From assembly GCA_964587105.1 (NCBI GenBank), contig CAZPKG010000010.1, forward strand, positions 81,136-145,135: 64,000 bases of DNA, in the 5' to 3' direction. The notes under the pieces are model-generated. The model saw only the letters and a program-made list of their open reading frames with translations. It was not told the origin of the DNA and did no database searches. The stretch's first letter is position 1. Each line of letters starts with the position of its first letter. The DNA is from JABWCQ01 sp964587105. Its GTDB lineage: Bacteria > Electryoneota > RPQS01. Position numbers and translations under genes: made by a program. This document shows positions 61,323 through 64,000 of the stretch, piece after piece.

Positions 61323-63362
61323 TTACTTCATCAACATCATCTTGCGAGTGGATGAAACGCCGTTGGCTTCCAAGCGGTACATGTACACGCCGCTGGCCAA
61401 GTTTGCGCCATCAAACGCGTAAGTGTGAGCGCCGGCGGAAAGGGCTTCACCATCCACCAACGTTGCTACAACTTCACCCAGCACGTTGTAAACCTTCAAA
61501 GTGACCTTCGATGAATTCACGAGGTCAAACTGAATGTTGGTCGTCGGGTTGAACGGGTTCGGGAAGTTCTGGAACAACTGGAATGACGTCGGGAGGCCAT
61601 CGCCATTCGGGCCGACAGAAGTTCCTGCGGCGCAGAGATGTTCAGGATCAAACGGCACAGCACCTGTACCGGTGTGCTGACGGCCGTCAACATGCAACGT
61701 TGGCGTCGTGTAGTCGTGCGGCGTGTCGAAAACGAGTTCCGGATCCGACAGCGAAATACGCTGGTAATACACGTTGTTCAAAGTTGTTGCACCTTCGGTC
61801 TGCGGAACACCACCGACGTCAAGGTCAAGGACGTACTCAAGATGGAGAATACGGTCGTCACCATCGTAGGTCACCAGCGGAGCCAAGGTCTGATCACGCT
61901 CATGCATACACTCGCCCGGCGCGGCGCCCACCGGCGTAACCGTCGAGGTCAAGTTGATCGGCTCAAACCAAGTACGGCCGTTGTTGCAAGACTTGGCCAA
62001 CCAAATGTCCGCGCTCATGAAGTAGTTCGCGGAGTACTGGGTAGAGTCATGCCAGATGAACGAGCAATACAAATCGCTGTTGGACGTGTCGAAGCACATG
62101 CTCGGGCGCTGAACCATCAACTGCCAGGCATTGTCCGTCATTAAACTATCGCCGTTCGAGAACGTAGCGAAAGCGTTATGGTTGACGATATTCGAGAATT
62201 CGTCGGTATCTTCACCCCAATGCCAAATGCTCGACATGTTGATGAAGGCCGTCGGCGGAGCGTCATAACCCGGATAGCCGAACTCGTACAAGGTACGAGT
62301 TGTGAAGGCTACGTGGATGTTGTCGTTGTAGTCAAATTCAACGTCCAAACAGGTATACGGACGAAGCGTGTCGCCGTTGCAGGCAATGGTGTCGCCGGAA
62401 GCGCAACCAAAATCAGGCTCAATCCAATCAGTCAAGTCGATCGGGGGAGCGAAGTTCATACCGCCGTCTTCAGAGATAACGAGCATCAGGTCGTTATTGA
62501 TCTGAGTAATACCGCCTTCACCGCCGCGTGAATCATTGAAGATCACTGCGACACGATCAGAAACGGGCGATGCCGCAACGTCCGGGGCAATCACTTCACC
62601 GGTGCCGAGAATCTGATAGAAATCACCGGTGCTGAAAGTCGTGTACTGAATTTCTACACCAAATCCCTGATCATAGACCGGGGTGGCCTTGAAATAGTGG
62701 TAGCCCTGATCGGTATCCGGATCAGACGTCGAAACGCCGTGAAGCGTGCCGTCATCATCACGGGTGATTTTCGGCCACAAAACTTGGCTTGCTCCAAACA
62801 GACCAATCGGGAACGGCGTGAAGGCGCCGGCCGCGGCCTGAAAGTCGATTGAGACGTGCGTTCCCAACGAAGCTTCGCCGGGAGGAGTCGAGTGGAATGC
62901 AGGAAACGCGAAACCGCTCGGCAGAACGGCGTTCGTAACATAACCGGCGCGAACCGTGTTAGCGGCGACGCCACCGTCCGGAATCAATTCTTGCCAGTTA
63001 GCGGTGTTCGGATCCCAGCAGTTGTAATACGCGTCACGCTGTGTAAACGTCGCATCAATGCCGTTCATCCACACTACGTGAACGAAACCGAGTTCATCAA
63101 CGCCGATCATCTTACCGGCGGTGCCGTTGTGCTGGTAGTCGTAATACGTCGTGCCAGCTTGGAACTGCCGACCGATTACGTCCAGAGAGCGCGACGCGTC
63201 AGGCGAGCGAGTCTCTACGGTCTGTGTGTGATTGACTTCTGTGACATTACCAGCTACTGGCGTCTTATGGCTTGTGTCCATCCGCCTTGATGTAGCCGGA
63301 GCCGCCCATGCCGTCGCGGCAACCGACAGCACAAGAGTCAAAACCAAGTACTTCTTGATCAT
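61323..63362 (-). CDS. Secreted sialidase-like protein with type IX-like sorting domain
   Basis: A 679-residue protein. The start has AGGGAG 6 bases upstream, and a signal peptide (MIKKYLVLTLVLSVAATAWA) follows. Asp-box-like segments (SEDGGMNF, SCNNGRTW) and a repeated beta-strand pattern suggest a sialidase-type propeller over about 60-560. No catalytic residues are recognised. The sorting domain is textbook: NFPNPFNPTTNIQFDLV, LKVYNVLGEVVATLVDGEALS, GVYMYRLEAN, then RKMMLMK. It has its own strong promoter at 63451-63479, which suggests a well-expressed exported protein. Two other sorted proteins lie at 2401 and 19666. Confidence 0.88.
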   Translation of the reverse strand: MIKKYLVLTLVLSVAATAWAAPATSRRMDTSHKTPVAGNVTEVNHTQTVETRSPDASRSLDVIGRQFQAGTTYYDYQHNGTAGKMIGVDELGFVHVVWMNGIDATFTQRDAYYNCWDPNTANWQELIPDGGVAANTVRAGYVTNAVLPSGFAFPAFHSTPPGEASLGTHVSIDFQAAAGAFTPFPIGLFGASQVLWPKITRDDDGTLHGVSTSDPDTDQGYHYFKATPVYDQGFGVEIQYTTFSTGDFYQILGTGEVIAPDVAASPVSDRVAVIFNDSRGGEGGITQINNDLMLVISEDGGMNFAPPIDLTDWIEPDFGCASGDTIACNGDTLRPYTCLDVEFDYNDNIHVAFTTRTLYEFGYPGYDAPPTAFINMSSIWHWGEDTDEFSNIVNHNAFATFSNGDSLMTDNAWQLMVQRPSMCFDTSNSDLYCSFIWHDSTQYSANYFMSADIWLAKSCNNGRTWFEPINLTSTVTPVGAAPGECMHERDQTLAPLVTYDGDDRILHLEYVLDLDVGGVPQTEGATTLNNVYYQRISLSDPELVFDTPHDYTTPTLHVDGRQHTGTGAVPFDPEHLCAAGTSVGPNGDGLPTSFQLFQNFPNPFNPTTNIQFDLVNSSKVTLKVYNVLGEVVATLVDGEALSAGAHTYAFDGANLASGVYMYRLEANGVSSTRKMMLMK

Positions 63363-63450
63363 GGGTTACTCCCTTTCTTGCTCCTGCGAATTACGCAGGT
63401 TGTCTATGCAGGTGATTATTTGGAGATTTAGCGAATATTCAATTCGGTAT

Positions 63451-63479
63451 AAATTACTCAGCAACTTCTAAAAAGTCAA
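63451..63479 (-). promoter_or_regulatory. Sigma-70-type promoter of the 61323-63362 gene
   Basis: On the minus strand TTGACT (63474-63479) is followed by a 17-base spacer and TAATTT (63451-63456). It lies about 90 bases before the start of the sorted secreted protein. Confidence 0.65.
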
Positions 63480-63487
63480 GTGGTTCT

Positions 63488-64000
63488 TCACCGACCCAGC
63501 ATTTTCAAGTAGGCGTCAATAAACCCCTGCCCCCAGAAAAGGCAAATTACCAGAGCGACCGCCAAGAATGGTCCAAACGGCACCTCGCGCCCTGCAATTC
63601 CTTTCCTTAAAATCATAAAAACCAATGCTATCAAAGTCCCAAGGGCGGAGGCGATGAAGATCATTAGCAACGTCAATTGCCAGCCCAAAAAGGCCCCTGC
63701 CATCGCGCCGAATACGACATCCCCGCCGCCCATGGCTTCCTTCTTGAACACAAATTTGCCGCCCAGCAACATGAAGAGGAATATACCGAACCCTACAGCA
63801 GCGCCAATCAGGGCTGTTGACAGCGGGAGCATGTCAAAAAAGGCCGCTCCGGCAAGCCCGATCAAGGTGAGCGGGATTGTGATCGCGAACGGCAAAAGCC
63901 AGTGCCGCAGGTCAATGATGACCAAAGCGAGTAATCCAATGAACAGGAAACCGTAGGCCATTCCTGCGTAAGTCGCCCCCCATTTCCACACTGCGATGAC
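63488..64000 (-). CDS. Prepilin leader peptidase / N-methyltransferase, partial
   Basis: The C-terminal 170 residues of an A24-family inner-membrane aspartic peptidase that runs off the right edge. The two catalytic Asp sites are visible: LVIIDLRHWLLP and MGGGDVVFGAMAGAF. Five membrane helices follow the usual order. It cleaves type IV prepilin-like proteins. Type IV pili, with DprA, RecA, CinA and RecO in the window, would fit DNA uptake. The N-terminal zinc-finger domain lies outside the window. Confidence 0.92.
   Translation of the reverse strand, partial: VIAVWKWGATYAGMAYGFLFIGLLALVIIDLRHWLLPFAITIPLTLIGLAGAAFFDMLPLSTALIGAAVGFGIFLFMLLGGKFVFKKEAMGGGDVVFGAMAGAFLGWQLTLLMIFIASALGTLIALVFMILRKGIAGREVPFGPFLAVALVICLFWGQGFIDAYLKMLGR

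Overview
The window looks like a chromosomal segment from a Gram-negative bacterium of the Fibrobacteres-Chlorobi-Bacteroidetes (FCB) superphylum, probably an uncultivated candidate phylum. Secreted proteins end in the 'NPFNPTT...G.Y.Y.L...KK' sorting domain typical of type IX secretion cargo. There is a PorV/PorQ-type barrel, an ExbB-ExbD-ExbD-TonB-TonB-PstS-TPR operon of the Bacteroidetes kind, an FCB-type GlmU-like enzyme, and a class II homodimeric glycyl-tRNA synthetase. The phylum cannot be named from the sequence alone. Coding density is high. No stretch over 300 bases lacks a gene once the tRNA and SRP RNA genes are counted. I saw no insertion sequence, prophage or CRISPR array.

Layout. 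1-4056 (minus): a membrane protein cut by the edge, a DUF3857/transglutaminase protein and a secreted thioester-domain protein. 4157-4425 (plus): tRNA-Ala(CGC) and SRP RNA, apparently one transcription unit. 4675-19599 (plus): an unknown membrane protein, then a long run: dnaX, recR, a pgsA-like gene, pgpA, cinA, thpR, an SRPBCC gene, recA, a barrel gene, recX, a barrel gene, alaS, gmhA and a BatA-like VWA protein, ending in a strong terminator. 19666-25281 (minus): a lytic transglycosylase, selD, asd and a sialidase-fold secreted protein. 25465-35613 (plus): a large multi-OB-fold secreted protein, a PorV-like barrel, an HhH/outer-membrane-barrel fusion, rsmA, recO, glyQS and an isoprenylcysteine-methyltransferase-like protein.

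35690-40927 (minus): an ancient housekeeping run, ispE-spoVG-tRNA-Gln-prs-rplY-pth-rpsF-ssb-rplI. 41009-49229 (minus): gcvT, comB, ftsK, lolA, a YbhN-like membrane protein and a Wzc-type tyrosine kinase, ending in a terminator. 49300-55911 (minus): the Ton-motor operon. 56094-61152 (minus): obgE, dprA, a glmU-like gene and ctpA. 61323-64000 (minus): another sorted secreted protein and a prepilin peptidase cut by the right edge.

Most striking points: (1) selD is a selenoprotein gene. Its true start is 69 bases upstream of the Met that a standard caller would use, and an in-frame UGA at codon 20 sits at the catalytic position, followed by a hairpin in the right place for a bacterial SECIS. (2) The OB-fold/PorV-like/HhH-barrel trio is translationally coupled and could be a cell-surface nucleic-acid-handling module. 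(3) The Ton operon carries a lipoprotein distantly like PstS with no ABC transporter nearby. (4) The 2401-4056 protein combines a predicted internal Cys-Gln thioester with a type IX-like sorting tail. Many genes overlap by 4 bases, so translational coupling is the rule.
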